NCBI RefSeq assembly: GCF_964204645.1
Contig: NC_134033.1
Span: forward strand, 3,159,631-3,223,630
From: Tubulanus polymorphus
Taxonomy: Eukaryota > Nemertea > Palaeonemertea > Tubulaniformes > Tubulanidae
Direction of reading: 5' to 3'
Length of the DNA stretch: 64,000 nt
Shown here one piece after another: positions 1 to 10,557 of the stretch. The notes under the pieces were generated by a model. It saw only the letters and a program-made list of their open reading frames with translations, searched no databases and was not told where the DNA came from. The translations under genes and the position numbers were made by a program. Positions within the stretch are counted from its first letter, which is position 1. Each line of letters starts with the position of its first letter.

Positions 1-24
1 TCCTAACCACTAGACCATATGGGA
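1..24 (-). tRNA. tRNA-Glu-like gene, 5' part only
   Basis: Read on the minus strand, the first 24 bases are the 5' acceptor strand and D arm of a tRNA, containing the A-box-like ATGGTCTAGTGGTTAGGA typical of animal tRNA-Glu. The tRNA 5' end is at base 24; the anticodon, T arm and 3' end lie outside the window. It could instead be the head of a tRNA-derived SINE, which only the missing sequence can settle. Confidence 0.6.
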
Positions 25-157
25 ATCATGGCTACAATACAGCGCACGTGGTTCTTATTGCATATTCGATATTTCAAATAATCTTTCCTAACGATAACCC
101 GTTATGTCTGGAAAAGCAAACTACTTGCGATTAGTAAACACGCAAGATACGTTTCAG

Positions 158-849
158 AATCGTACGCCCAGGTGTCGCTAGTGAACGCGGATAAACAGGT
201 AAAACTAGGTCGTCTGTACAGCCCGACGATCCCAGCCGACCCCCGGGGATACAAGATCGAATTCACCGGCTACGCTACAGGTCAGAAATCTCGTATCTAC
301 ATCACGGCGACCGGAACCGAAGTCTCTAAAGTTCTCCGCAACGACGAAAGGACGAACGCGGGTTGGTTCAGCTTTAACCTACCCCTAGAACGACCGGCTA
401 GCGATTTTAAGGTTCGTTCTACCCGTAATCTAAAATTTCTGGTTGGTTTCATGTTAAACCACGGTCTTTTTTACGCAAAATTTAAGGATTTTGTAACAAG
501 TCAATTCTTTTAAAGTCAAATGCGTTCTTAATTTCAATCAGTTACATTATCATTCATGTAATTAACCAATCAGCGCTCCTTATATTGAAGTCGTACTCTT
601 ATTGGCTAGTTAATTGAAATACCACTGCGCAAGACCAATCAGAGTGATTTTTATTTACAGCGCCACCTAGTTTGTCATTTTTGGCCCATTGCCTAATTTT
701 GTGACGTTTTATGCCTCCGAAATTCATTTGTTCATTTAATACGATAATCGATCTACCTTTTTTTCCAGTTGAAATTCGCCGTTATTGCTGAAGAGGGCGC
801 TGCCGGCGTTTTCGCTCTGTTTCATGTCAAAGTCACGGCGCTTCGATAG
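158..849 (+). CDS. MAM-domain-like protein, last two exons (partial)
   Basis: Two exons join in frame: 158-411 (acceptor gtttcag, donor AAG|gttcgt) and 769-849 (acceptor ttttttccag, stop TAG at 847-849). They encode about 110 residues at the C-terminus of a larger protein starting left of the window. The pattern fits a MAM domain: a strand ending GRLYSPTIP, a hydrophobic KIEFTGYATG stretch, a Trp (NAGWFSFNLPL), then FKLKFAVIAEEGAAGVFALFHVKV where MAM domains have the fxlvFeg..G..g.iAlDdI strand. The usual acidic ALDDI ending is replaced by ALFHV, so the match is imperfect. MAM domains are extracellular adhesion modules; here the domain ends the protein with no following membrane helix, suggesting a secreted product. 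An AATAAA near 1075 could be the poly(A) signal. Confidence 0.6.
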
Positions 850-1109
850 ACCGCGCGTATCAATCGAAACACGCTTTTAGCTTTCTTTATAAACTTTCAC
901 CAGAAAAATCAAAACTACAAGACCCAATTCCACAGTTCTGAGCGGAGATACGTGGTTGTCGATTCGAAGAGCTAAAACTCAACAATATTGAGACGAACTT
1001 AACCACGCGGATACTGTGGAATTGAATTCAAATCTATTGTCTTGGATGTTCATGCGACATTTGTCAAAAACTGAAATAAAATACCATTCGACGTGTTACA
1101 TGTTTCTTT

Positions 1110-1113
<4 letters not shown>

Positions 1114-1201
<88 letters not shown>

Positions 1202-1228
1202 TATATATATATATATATATATATATAC
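1114..1228. repeat. (TA)n microsatellite
   Basis: A run of alternating TA about 115 bp long, broken once by CAC near 1199-1202. The poly-YI open frame across it is a by-product. Confidence 0.95.
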
Positions 1229-1390
1229 ACTATCGCGCGGTGTAATGAAACGTGGCATTTTCTCCGATTTACCCGTATTGGGCTATAGGTACGTTTTCTC
1301 CATCCTCGCTTGCCAGGGTTTGATTGCCTTCCACCGAAGCTCACCGCAAACATACCCCGTCTTATGCTAAGCTATGGTGTATATGTTCTA

Positions 1391-1828
1391 CAGGGTCCGT
1401 ACGACTCCCTGATTCCTTGAAAACTTCTTCTAAACCAAAAATGTTTTTCAAGTCCCTGAATTTGCCAATGGGCGAAATGATTGGCAAAATGCCCAAAAGT
1501 CATTGAAAACTCCTTGAATTTACAGAAATTTGAAAATTTTTAGGTTTCAGGCCTAGATAGTAGTCATAGGCCTAATACACACAGGTTCCCCAAAATTAAA
1601 TGTTTTAGGCGAAATTACTGAATTAGGAACCGAGTTTAGTAAGTGTAAAGGATTATATTTGCTTACTGAAACACCGAATTAACGGTTTACAGAGATAAAC
1701 AGTTACCGATTTAGGAGGTGTCTACAGTAATTGAGATATAAAAGTGATGCAGACGCTTCCTCGAAATTTGAAATTTTCTCCTTGACAAGTCGTTGAATTC
1801 TGGAATGACTTATCTGTAGGGACACTGT
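1391..1828. mobile_element. Non-autonomous DNA element, TIR CAGGGTCC
   Basis: The left end reads cagggtccgtacgactcc and the right end gtagggacactgta, which are near reverse complements. A second member with the same ends and similar interior (repeated 'cttgaaaactcctt' phrases) lies at 53307-53772. No coding capacity. Class unknown. Confidence 0.55.
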
Positions 1829-2207
1829 AACTATGCAAATCAAAGCAGCATATTTGACACGTCATAAACCTTTATTTTTGCCATTTGAAACATGAAGAGC
1901 CGGTATTTAAAGCAATACCGATCGTCTTAACTATAAAACAGTTATTGTGATTGATCAGCGGCGCCTAACATGCAAAGGACACAGTGATAAAATCGGACAT
2001 AAATTTGAATATGATTTTTATTACCTTGTATTCTATTTAATTAGCAATCGGTTTTACCGATTTCCCTGAGTAGAATCATAAGCGCAATTATTGTTTAAGG
2101 CCCGTTTGAGGATTATAGTCGGTTGAGTTTGAAATTGATTCATTTCTAACGGCTTTACCCTACGAGTCCATATTTGAACCGAAATCTGTGAAGCAGGGTA
2201 TAACCAG

Positions 2208-2493
2208 CAGTGGCGGATCCAGGATGGGCACGCATTTACTAGAGCACAAATAAATGAAAAGGCATATATACCAAAAAGGGCAAAATAAGTCTAAGGGTCT
2301 AGAAAATATTCTGAATTTCCATTGCATTTTTCAAATAATTTCTAGGCACTTGAGAGGGAAGCTAAATTACGTACTGAGGACTGCTGTGTCATTAGTTGCG
2401 GGTAGAAAAAATGCCCCGATTTTCAAAAGGGCATGGGGATAATTACGACAGGAGTCCGCGTGCTCCTTGCGCTCCAGTCTAGATCCGCCCCTG
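2208..2493. mobile_element. Short TIR element, CAGNGGCGGATCCAGG ends
   Basis: Begins cagtggcggatccagg and ends with the inverted form (agatccgcccctg). The 286-bp interior is non-coding with several short 'gggca' phrases. The same termini bound a larger element at 29894-30743, so this is a family of non-autonomous DNA transposons. Confidence 0.7.
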
Positions 2494-2716
2494 ACGAGTG
2501 TCTTATAACCCAGCGGTAGACTCCCACCCACCCCTTCTGCCCAATTCTGTAGGTCCCACGAGATCTGAAGCTCCGAACCTTAAAAATTAGCAAGGAAACT
2601 ATTCTCCAAGATTGTATCAGTTACACTTACAGACAAATAGTACTTTGAAGGTTACCTAGATTCATTCGCAGTACTTTTATATTTCACTTGAATATCTATA
2701 TCGCCATATGCACTAA

Positions 2717-2920
2717 AGTGGAACCTCGTTATAACGAACTCGGATACAACGATTCATCGGATATGACAAATATGAAATTGAGTGCCGAGTAAGATCAAAA
2801 TCAATTTCATACTGGATATAACGAACTAACGGTTATAACGTACTCGAAACGTTTGAGAGTCCGTGGTTATAACGAACAGACTTTCTAGGCCCGTGAAGTT
2901 CGTTGTAACGAGGCTCCACT
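2717..2920. mobile_element. pogo/Tigger-like MITE
   Basis: Left end agtggaacctcgttataacg and right end cgttgtaacgaggctccact are inverted copies. The interior repeats the phrase 'ataacgaac'. Such ends are typical of pogo/Tigger-type MITEs. About 204 bp, non-coding. Confidence 0.65.
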
Positions 2921-3178
2921 GAAGTAGCGAATGCTCGTACCCTAAATATATCTACAGTTAACCCTCAAAGTCTATCTTTACATGTTCACACCAGCGTCGG
3001 GTATCGAAGTTAAAGCTTACAAAGCGGTTCAGTTTGAATCGTTGCCGACATTGTAAACACGTACTAGTCACCAGTACAGCAACTAGACCAAAAATACGAG
3101 TCTTTTTCGCGACAGGTTAACAAGACAGGTTAACAAGACTTCATCACAGCTGCCTCTCTGCTAGATTGGACTAATCTT

Positions 3179-4147
3179 TCAATCGCATATAACCGTCCGA
3201 TCAACGGGTACGCCTTCCATTTCAATCGAATATCTCCACGTATCCAAAATCAGTTTACCCACCTTAAGAGTTTCGGTCATAATTCCGGCGCTACATGTTC
3301 TATTAACGAACGCGAAGTGCTCGTGTAAAGCGGGACAATCGACGTTCATCACAATCGCGTACCGCCACGTTCTGTGCGACAAGTGCAGTGACGTGCATTT
3401 CTTCTCGATATCCCCGTAACGATCGAGGATTACCTTTTTCCACCGACGAGGCGCCGGCAACATCATTCCCATGAACGGAACTTTTATCAACGGGAAAATA
3501 TCCACGTAGTCCCTTCGCACCCAAGGTTGGTAAGTACTGTCCTGCATGTAGACTCCTTTGTCGGCGTACGGCCAAATATCGACGAACGGCCACGATCCTT
3601 GCGGCGAGAACGACAACTTCCACGGACGTTTGTACGGCTGGAGTAAGGACATGTTTCTGACTTGCGGGTGTTTGTCGTCGAAAACTTTCTTTATCTTCGC
3701 CAAGTCCGTTTCTGGCACCTGGACGTCGAAATCGTCGTCCCAGGGCACCGGCCCGTGGTGGCGATAGGCGCCGATCAGCGTCCCGGAGAACAGGAAGTAC
3801 GTCACGCCGAGTCTGCGCATCAACGCATCGAACTGTTTAACGAGTAATCTGTATTTGGCCTTCTCTTCCGGTTTCAGTTTTGTTTCGACGAACCTCTTAT
3901 TGATATCGGCCGACAGAACACTGGACACTGGTTTTATCGGGTTAGCGTCGCCGCGGTGATATTCGTAATAACTGTTCACCGGTCTCGGTGTCGAAGTCGT
4001 CTGCGGTGCCGACGAGGCGGCGGCGCGCGGGGCTAAACCCATCCGTTCGCGGCCGTGCAATATCGCAAAAACGACGAACGAAGTCGTTACGATAACGGCG
4101 GCAGAAACTCCGAATAAAAACATGCAATATCTCGCCGACGAAACCAT
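3179..4147 (-). CDS. LicD-family type II membrane protein
   Basis: A complete uninterrupted frame of 322 aa on the minus strand. Residues 7-29 form one hydrophobic helix after a short N-terminus, so the protein is probably a type II membrane protein of the ER or Golgi, followed by a Ser/Thr/Pro-rich stalk (about 40-58). The LicD signature is at residues 122-141: GTLIGAYRHHGPVPWDDDFD, with the Asp cluster that characterises the nucleotidyltransferase-like fold. LicD/fukutin-related proteins transfer phospho-sugar or phosphocholine-type groups to glycans; the actual substrate cannot be read from sequence. There are no introns. Lophotrochozoan genomes often carry several LicD-like genes; this copy looks intact. 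Flanks hold a MITE downstream and ATT microsatellites upstream. Confidence 0.85.
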   Translation of the reverse strand: MVSSARYCMFLFGVSAAVIVTTSFVVFAILHGRERMGLAPRAAASSAPQTTSTPRPVNSYYEYHRGDANPIKPVSSVLSADINKRFVETKLKPEEKAKYRLLVKQFDALMRRLGVTYFLFSGTLIGAYRHHGPVPWDDDFDVQVPETDLAKIKKVFDDKHPQVRNMSLLQPYKRPWKLSFSPQGSWPFVDIWPYADKGVYMQDSTYQPWVRRDYVDIFPLIKVPFMGMMLPAPRRWKKVILDRYGDIEKKCTSLHLSHRTWRYAIVMNVDCPALHEHFAFVNRTCSAGIMTETLKVGKLILDTWRYSIEMEGVPVDRTVICD

Positions 4148-4392
4148 CTCGTCGCCGCGCGCAGGTTCAGGCTATCCACTGACTGATCTGAACGCAATCT
4201 GTTTAACTACTGCCCTGCGTGTCCCGCTGCGGTTTCCAGATTTCTGGACGAAATCGATTATAACTATTACCGTCACATGTTTGCGTCCAATGACCGAAAT
4301 GTGGAAAATGGACATTTTTGTGATCAAAAATTTCATATTTTGTACATTCTCGTTTATCTCTTTAGGACATGTGATTTGTTGTGAAAATGAAA

Positions 4393-4580
4393 TTATAATA
4401 ATGATAATAATAATAATAATAATTATTATTATTATTATTATTATCATTTATTATTACTATTATTATTAAAATACGCGACCAACGTCAAAATGATTGATGC
4501 GGACATTGAACTTTATCTAATTCATTACGTTTTTATCATTATCATTACTATTATTATTATTATCATTATCATTATTACGT
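4393..4580. repeat. (ATT/AAT)n microsatellites
   Basis: Two tracts, about 4393-4470 and 4530-4580, of trinucleotides. The first runs AAT repeats into ATT repeats and so can form a hairpin. It lies upstream of the LicD gene. Confidence 0.85.
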
Positions 4581-4797
4581 TTTCTATAAGAAATATGTCA
4601 ATTTCCAATAATTATCCGGATTAATTAAAAGTCATTTTCTTGTATGTTAATGAACAAATAGACCGCAAATAAGGTCCTGATTAGAACAAAACCCGGATTA
4701 AGCCGATCCGGATTAAGCAGGTTTGACTGTACTTTTAAAAATGTATGCCAATCACTGAACATAGATTAATTGTATATTTGGTGGGTCCTCGGATTCG

Positions 4798-4922
4798 GGG
4801 GCCAGTTGCACAGTCGTGGTCTTAAATCTTAAGGCCGGTCTATAGTTGTTAGATTGGCTATAGAACTAAGTATGTCTTACACTGGTCTTAAGTCTAAGCC
4901 ATGACTACGCAACCGGCCCCGG
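4798..4922. mobile_element. Palindromic MITE, family A
   Basis: Ends gccagttgcacagtcgtgg and ccatgactacgcaaccggcc (approximate inverted repeats), with interior phrases cttaagaccagtcta and gattggctatagaac. The same family recurs at 9919-10056 and, expanded, at 46908-47420 and 50735-51050. Confidence 0.7.
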
Positions 4923-5857
4923 GAGCGTAAAAATCCATTTCAAAGTTTATTGCTTATGACGTTCAACGCTGAGGGCTTTTCACGACACATGGCCGGATTG
5001 CAAGAGTAACGATTTCCCGTTTAAACGTTTCAACGAAAACTAGAACCATTTTCACAGTCGCGGCGCTTAGAGTGAATTAAGGTCAGCCTGTCCAAGGCCA
5101 ACTTAGACCTATAGCCAAAACTACAAATTGAGACCACAAGTTGTTTCAATATATGCGGAAACCAATTTCGGACTCAGAGTCACAACTGGGCTCTGGGCCC
5201 GTATCCAGCAATGGACTCTAAACCGTAAGTCAATGGTTTAGCCTTTTGACGCGTGGCGTTTTGAGACATCGCTCAGTGACACTGCTGTTGCCGCGAGTTT
5301 TTCTGGCCATAATCCTCGGCTTCGAATTCGAACTTGACCACGGGTCTTTTTACCTGTATTTCATAAGCTCCTAATTGGATAACAAGATCATCAAAATGCC
5401 AATATCTATAAATATGCGTGAATTTTTCTTCGATCGCCACTTTTGTCGAACAGATTTCGGACGCACTTCGAGAGTACATTGATCGGGTAACGTTGCCTAA
5501 CCGAGTGCAAATATACAGCAATACAAAGTACACGTCAATATATCAAAATCGGCTATAGGCCTAAACAAAATGTTTGTCCAGCTGCCGAGTTTGCAACCGG
5601 CGTCATATAGAGAGTTATTAAGCTGTTAACAATTATAAAATGCACCAGCTGCCTCAGATTACAATACATGTACATTTATATTGACGGATATATTCCCTGC
5701 CCTTTGATTTTCGAAATTAGTTGTATTTTTTACTAGCCGGAACTTGAAAGCTGAATTCGTTTTACAACCGATCAGTCATAATATTCTTATTGACCAAGAA
5801 CCTCTCAGTGTCTCGCTGCCGTAGTGGGGGGTGGGGGCAGTAACTGTTGCCCCCCAG
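4923..5857. other. Intergenic, no supported gene
   Basis: A decayed family-A fragment is visible near 5050-5130 (cttagacctatagcc). An 86-codon minus frame at 5273-5533 has no domain, splice partner or start context that I can support. Nothing else recognised. Confidence 0.5.
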
Positions 5858-5962
5858 GATCCAGTTCCACAGTCATGAGTTACAGTTAACTCTGAGTCGA
5901 AATTTGTTCCTTTTCAATGAGTTAACTCAGAGTCAAATCTTAAGTCAGAACTGTGGAACTGG
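5858..5962. mobile_element. Palindromic MITE, family B (copy 1)
   Basis: Starts atccagttccacagt and ends cagaactgtggaactgg. The interior is built from gagttaactcagagtca and its complement around a 'ttcaatgag' centre. About 105 bp. Other copies: 6895-7004, 46389-46488, 49993-50101, 50148-50258. Confidence 0.8.
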
Positions 5963-6079
5963 AGATTTTGGAAAAGTGCCCTTCTTCCAAAATTATTGTT
6001 GTTTCCTTAAGAACTGGCCTTTTCGGGTTTCTCTAACCCACCACCCCCCCCCCCTCCCGCCACAAACATTTAAAAGCTG

Positions 6080-6253
6080 GTACGGCCCGAATATAGTTCT
6101 TCGTAACGACCGATCTATCGCGTGGAGCTTTCACGATCTGGTGCACGCACCGTGGAGACGCGTGTATTAGTATCGGGTGATTCTAGACTGATTAGTTTAC
6201 CCCTGCGCTTGTAAATTGGAAGCTCAATCTTTGCCGGTGACATTTGCGCCCGA
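6080..6253 (-). pseudogene. Decayed copy of the last exon of the 7.8-10.6 kb gene
   Basis: Minus-strand sequence starting after a ttttatttcag acceptor aligns by eye with exon 4 of the cysteine-rich secreted gene at 7831-8026. RAQMSPAKIEL corresponds to WAHRLPVKIRL, and HQIVKAPRDRSVV to LQIVCMKAPYNKMV. Matching these needs frame changes, the cysteine-rich middle is lost and stops interrupt it. Flanking intron sequence (ccggtgacatttgcgccc with its polypyrimidine tract) also matches. I infer an inactive tandem duplicate. Confidence 0.6.
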
Positions 6254-6589
6254 CTGAAATAAAAAAAAAAAATATGTGCCCTTTTGACGAATCGCTATAA
6301 AAATGTCGCAGGTTTATATTATCGTAGGTTTTATGGTTGAGCCACACGAATGGCCTATCGAAGATCGATTAAAACCACGCGATCGTTTGTCGGATTCAAT
6401 GAAATGGCGCGGGCTTCATTGAGAAGGATATAAAAAATGAAATCGAATTCATCGTCACCGTAAACATTACAAGCAGAACACAACCTATCGTTTCGATCTC
6501 ACGGATGAAAATGATTCTTAAAAAGAAAAAAATTCTCTTTGTATTTTCCAACTTAAGATGTAAAAATATCTAACTTTAAGAGGTTTCGA

Positions 6590-6800
6590 ATTCTGCACTA
6601 ATTTATTCAGTAAGCTTCCACGCTCACACACGAAAGCAATAAGCTTACTTTGAATTTGTGAAACGGCTTTTCCTGGATATCTAATCAGTTGTTGTTGAGT
6701 AAATTTGTAGCATTGATTATTGACTCGAAGTCGACTACCACTGACAGAATGCTAATGTTTAACTGGCTTCTCATATATCTATTAGTCAGAGACAGCTGTG
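6590..6800. repeat. Segment duplicated at 10960-11170
   Basis: The block from agcttccacg to cagctgtgcaca matches 10960-11170 by eye (for example gtaaatttg, tgattattgactcgaa, acagctgt). The second copy lies just upstream of the intact secreted gene, so this is probably the 5' flank of the decayed duplicate. Confidence 0.45.
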
Positions 6801-6894
6801 CACATGGTGTCAACCGTACGATTTTTACCATTCGAAAATTCACGATAGCAACAACAGTAAAAACATCGTTTTCTGATGAGTAGAATAGAGCTCT

Positions 6895-7004
6895 GGGTCC
6901 AGTTCCACAGTTCTGAGTTAAGATTTGACCCTGAGTTAACTCATTGAAAATGAACTAACTTTAACTCAGAGTCAACTCTAACTCACAACTGTGGAACTGG
7001 GTCC
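6895..7004. mobile_element. Palindromic MITE, family B (copy 2)
   Basis: A nearly complete copy: gggtccagttccacagttc at the left, its inverse aactgtggaactgggtcc at the right, with gagttaactcattgaaaatg in the centre. Confidence 0.85.
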
Positions 7005-7009
7005 AGTAA

Positions 7010-7211
7010 GATAAAAACCCACTACGTATAAATTAAAAAAATTTCAAAATCGATATTTAATTTCTAAAATGTGAAATACACGACGATTCGATCTCGCCCA
7101 CACCTGACGATGATCTCTGCGGTGAGGTCGTAACGTCGTGTATTTTACATTTAGAAATAAATTCTCGATTTTGAAATTCTTTTGATTTGTACACAAAGTG
7201 GATTTTTATCT
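7010..7211. mobile_element. Inverted-repeat MITE, about 78-bp arms
   Basis: The left arm runs agataaaaacccac ... gaaatacacgacg and the right arm cgtcgtgtattttac ... gatttttatct. The arms are imperfect inverted copies around a roughly 45-bp spacer. It abuts the family-B MITE at 6895-7004. Non-coding. Confidence 0.65.
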
Positions 7212-7339
7212 CATTATCCGTGCACCACGTTTGAGTGTGGTTATCGTACTAGATTAGAGCTATTATTGCGAACGTTTTCGGGATTTCGGTCATGGTGTAT
7301 ATAACTGAACCTTGAAAGCATACACCCTTCATTGGTGTA

Positions 7340-7690
7340 TTACATTGCCCAACATTTCTTGGGCGGACGGGTTGCCGTTTAGCTGTTGGCAGATGCTTTG
7401 ATAGTCACCGGTAGTTCCGCTACGGATCCGATAAGCTAGATATATGGACTGGTTGCCGTTCAGCGGCGAACTGTCCGCCCAAGAAACTTTGGCCAAACTT
7501 TGTAATTTACGGCCGGGTTTCGTGTTGGCGTGAGTTTCGGCGGGCGGCGGTCAAACCCTGGCAATCGAGGATGGCAATGCTTAGACAAAACAAAGCGAGT
7601 CATTTCCGGGACCAGTCTTTGGTCAGGCCAAACGAGCACAGGTTCATTTGGCAACCGTAATGAACGGTTGTTCCCGGGCCAAAGTTCATT
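7340..7690. repeat. Inverted-repeat rich intergenic DNA
   Basis: Contains ttcttgggcggacgggttgccg and its inverse cggcgaactgtccgcccaagaa (7356-7490), then a second set of inverted phrases (ggaccagtctttggtcaggcc). It looks like decayed palindromic elements. No gene seen. Confidence 0.4.
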
Positions 7691-7773
7691 TCAATGACTC
7701 CCTAGCCGAATCGTAACTCGTCGAACCAGTAAAAGAATTTAAAAAAACTGTTTATTTCACAAGTTAGAATTAC

Positions 7774-7779
7774 TTTATT
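7774..7779 (-). promoter_or_regulatory. Poly(A) signal for the cysteine-rich secreted gene
   Basis: TTTATT on the plus strand, AATAAA on the minus strand, about 52 nt past the stop of the gene ending at 7831. Another lies at 7751-7756. Confidence 0.55.
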
Positions 7780-7830
7780 CGCATTTATCTGGACACAGAA
7801 GAAAAAACCCTGATTTTTTTAAACCACAGA

Positions 7831-10557
7831 TCAGTCATAATACGGCCTAGTGTTCACCATTTTATTGTACGGGGCTTTCATGCACACGATCTGTAGGTAA
7901 CACCCGCCGTACAGACACGTGTATGAACCGCCACGGAACGAAACCGGTTCTACCGAGCAACTGTTCGAGTACTTTCTGCCGTCGAAATTTCCGAGTCTAA
8001 TCTTAACCGGTAACCTGTGCGCCCAGCTGAAATAGAAAAAGAAAATGTGTGCACCAGATGGCTCGCAAAAAAAAAATCCTGTTTGATTGTCGGATATATG
8101 AGTTAGCCGCCCGAATGGGTTACCGACACGCTACGCCGCTACTTCCACTGGGCTCCACCAGGTGCGCTAGTGTACATCGCAATAAATGTTTTTTTCTAGT
8201 ACAGCGACGAACGTAAAAAATGTCAATCATTGTGTATGCTGCGTGAACGTATTTCTATAGCACGTGAATGTATGTTAGCATCTTTATGTTTTCAAAAGCT
8301 TTTATGATGATGTTGATGATGATGATGATGATGATGAAATACTATTGACATAGCGCCAATTTTACTGGTTCAATGTCCAAAGGTGCTTTAATTTAATGTA
8401 TTAAGCAGGTTTGTTTTTGGGAGTTGTCTGAATACATCCAGATCGGGTTCAAGACGAATATTTTAGGTAGAGCATTCCAAATGTCATGAGCAAGAAATCC
8501 GACGAAGGATCGTCCGCCAAAGGTGCCAAGTTCATAGTTTTAGAATGTTCCGATCCAGATCTAAGTTGACGAGCAGGTGAATATTTTTGGAGAAGTTTGT
8601 GGAGATAATCGGAAGCTAATCCACGGTAGCATTTGAAAGCGATCAGGAACAGTTTAAACTTGATCCTTTTTATTGCTAACTCAATTAGAATCCAACCATC
8701 CTTTCTCACATTCTTTGGACGGAACGGTTGGTCAAATAATGTAGACAAGTAATTTGTATCTTTTTTTGACGCGAAGGCTTAGAATTTACGTCTGGATGTT
8801 ACAGTGGTGCCGTCTGGCGGGCTAGCTGGTGTGCTAGAGGAAGCACTTTTGAGCACATGGAGATTCCTCCCGTGGCAATCGAGGGTCCGGTAGGTGCGCT
8901 AGTGTATAACGCGCGTCTGCTCTATCCATCGGAAAAATAAGATGAACTTACGGATAGTGGTACATGCATCCAACTAGTTGAAGGTGTGAAGGACAGCCGA
9001 TCATCGGCTGCTGTTCTAAAGATGTCGTCTGTAGAACTGTGTATCCTTTATCAAGCGGTATCTCTTCACAAATCGCTTTAGCCTATACAAATAAATACCG
9101 TAGGCCTGCATTACTTATTCGTGACATCATTCTGATTACAATTTTGGAGTCTTTATTTCAGTTCAGATTTTCAATCAAAACCTCAGGTGGCAGTATAGAG
9201 AATCGCAAACCCGGTTATGAATTGTATATAAATGTAGACGAATCACAGTGCGGATAAGATACATAGTCTCCAACCGTATCGTATGAGTGTGGAGGGAAAA
9301 AATTATTTTTTTCACAAAGGAAACATATAATCTTCAATATATGCACCAACACACTACAGGGGCGATCAGTTATTAATGTCAAAACCTTCTTAAAAGATTT
9401 GATAATTGACTACGAGGTATAATTGACTACTAGCGGATCTACATTCGCCGCAAGTGGAATCCTCGATTGCCGCAGAAGCATTTAAGATTCCCTAATTACG
9501 GGCTGATTCAGTGATCCGGCTTACCTTAGTTCTTCCTTTCCCATTCATGTGAAAGGCGGTACAGGTTCGACCGTTGTTTGAAATGACCGCGCCGTCGCAA
9601 GTTCCCAAATCGTGACACGAACAGGAGGTAATCTTGAAACCCGACGGGCAGTGGACGGCGCTAGGCGCATCGTCGCGCGAGCCGCTTTGCGGGCCTTCTA
9701 CGGTCGTAGTCCGAGCAGATACCACTGAAAAGAAAACATGGAAATAAGTATTCAAGAAACTTGTAAAGTTCTGGCGTGACCATCTTAATTTAGGTATCAA
9801 TCTACAATCTATTTCCCCTTCAGACAGTGAGATTTTTATTTGAAATTGACTGGTTATAATGTCGAATGTCTGGTGTTTGTAGTTCATTTCAATTGAAAAT
9901 GTCTTAAGTGAAGTTCATGGGCCGGTTACATAGTCATGGCTTAGACTTAAGACCAGTCTAAGACCAAGTTAGTTCTATAGCCAATCTAACAGCTTGAGAC
10001 CGGTCTTAAGATTTAAGACCACTTTTGAACCTAAGTCACGACTGTGCAACCGGCCCCCGAACACATGCGAAGTGTGGACGATCAGCTTTTGAAAGTGCGC
10101 TGATAAAATGTCTAATTCTAGTGGTTTAGTTCATTTTCAATTGAGAATGTCTCATAGTTAGTTCTGAACACATGTGAAGTGCGAACGATCAGTTTTTGAA
10201 ATTGCGCTGATAAAATTTCCAATGTCTGGTGCTTTTAGTTCATTTTCGATTAAAAATGTCTCAGTCGAAGTACTGAACATATGTGAAGTGTGGACGATCA
10301 GTTTTTGAAAGCGTAAGCTACCGATAATATTTATTTCTAATATTTTATTTCGAATGTCTAAACCGGGTACTGCAGGACGCAGACTTGCGGATTCATATCA
10401 TTGATATAAAGTTACGGTCACAACGTCACGCAAAATTATCGTTCTTTTTTGAAATCGAATGGTAATTGAACTGTTTTGCATACTTACCAGACGGCCGCGG
10501 AAATAATGCAAGTAGTGCTACAGCTGAAATACAAGCAGATATACTATATGGTTTCAT
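7831..10557 (-). CDS. Secreted protein with two PCSK9-C-terminal-like Cys modules (4 exons)
   Basis: Assembled from four minus-strand exons with canonical sites and matching phases: 10557-10488, 9724-9525, 9082-8952, 8026-7831, giving 198 aa. Exon 1 encodes a signal peptide (MKPYSISACISAVALLALF). Module 1 has cysteines 49, 58, 60, 66, 78 and 95, opening CPSGFKITSCSCHDLGTCDGA. Module 2 has cysteines 120, 129, 157, 171, 176 and 182, opening CPSHLQLVGC. Six cysteines per module and the CPxG..xxCSC...CDGA pattern recall the modules of the PCSK9 C-terminal domain, but no protease domain is present. The role is unknown; secretion is the only firm inference. A family-A MITE lies in intron 1 and a LINE fragment in intron 3. 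A decayed duplicate of the last exon lies at 6.1-6.25 kb. Gene structure is confident; family assignment is tentative. Confidence 0.75.
8306..8336. repeat. (GAT)n microsatellite
   Basis: About ten tandem GAT triplets inside intron 3 of the secreted cysteine-rich gene. Confidence 0.9.
8440..8748 (-). mobile_element. LINE fragment, C-terminal end of the RT ORF
   Basis: A 99-codon minus frame ends a non-LTR retrotransposon polyprotein: IKFKLFLIAFKCYRGLASDYL, then the Arg-rich YSPARQLRSGSE, then LMTFGML. This order (hydrophobic 'fKal.GlaP.YL', 'yxPxRxLRS', 'F....LWN') is characteristic of the region after reverse transcriptase in CR1/Jockey-type LINEs. The fragment is 5'-truncated and sits in intron 3 of the secreted gene. 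Confidence 0.65.
9838..10320. repeat. Family C repeat, three local copies
   Basis: Phrases gtgaagtgtggacgatcag, tgcgctgataaaatgtc and tcattttcaattgaaaatgtc recur about three times, interrupted by a family-A MITE at 9919-10056. The same family is present inverted at 48000-48190 and 54120-54275. Confidence 0.65.
9919..10056. mobile_element. Palindromic MITE, family A (copy 2)
   Basis: Begins gggccggttacatagtcatgg and ends cacgactgtgcaaccggccc, near-perfect inverted termini. It is inserted within the family-C repeat in intron 1 of the secreted gene. Confidence 0.8.

Noticed and set aside
1016-1288. 90-codon plus-strand frame
   Set aside because: It is a read-through of the (TA)n microsatellite, giving a poly-YI peptide.
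3303-4127. Overlapping frames on both strands within the LicD gene
   Set aside because: Out-of-frame shadows of the LicD coding sequence with no domain of their own.
5273-5533. 86-codon minus frame
   Set aside because: No recognisable motif, no matching splice partner and no plausible promoter; kept out for lack of support.
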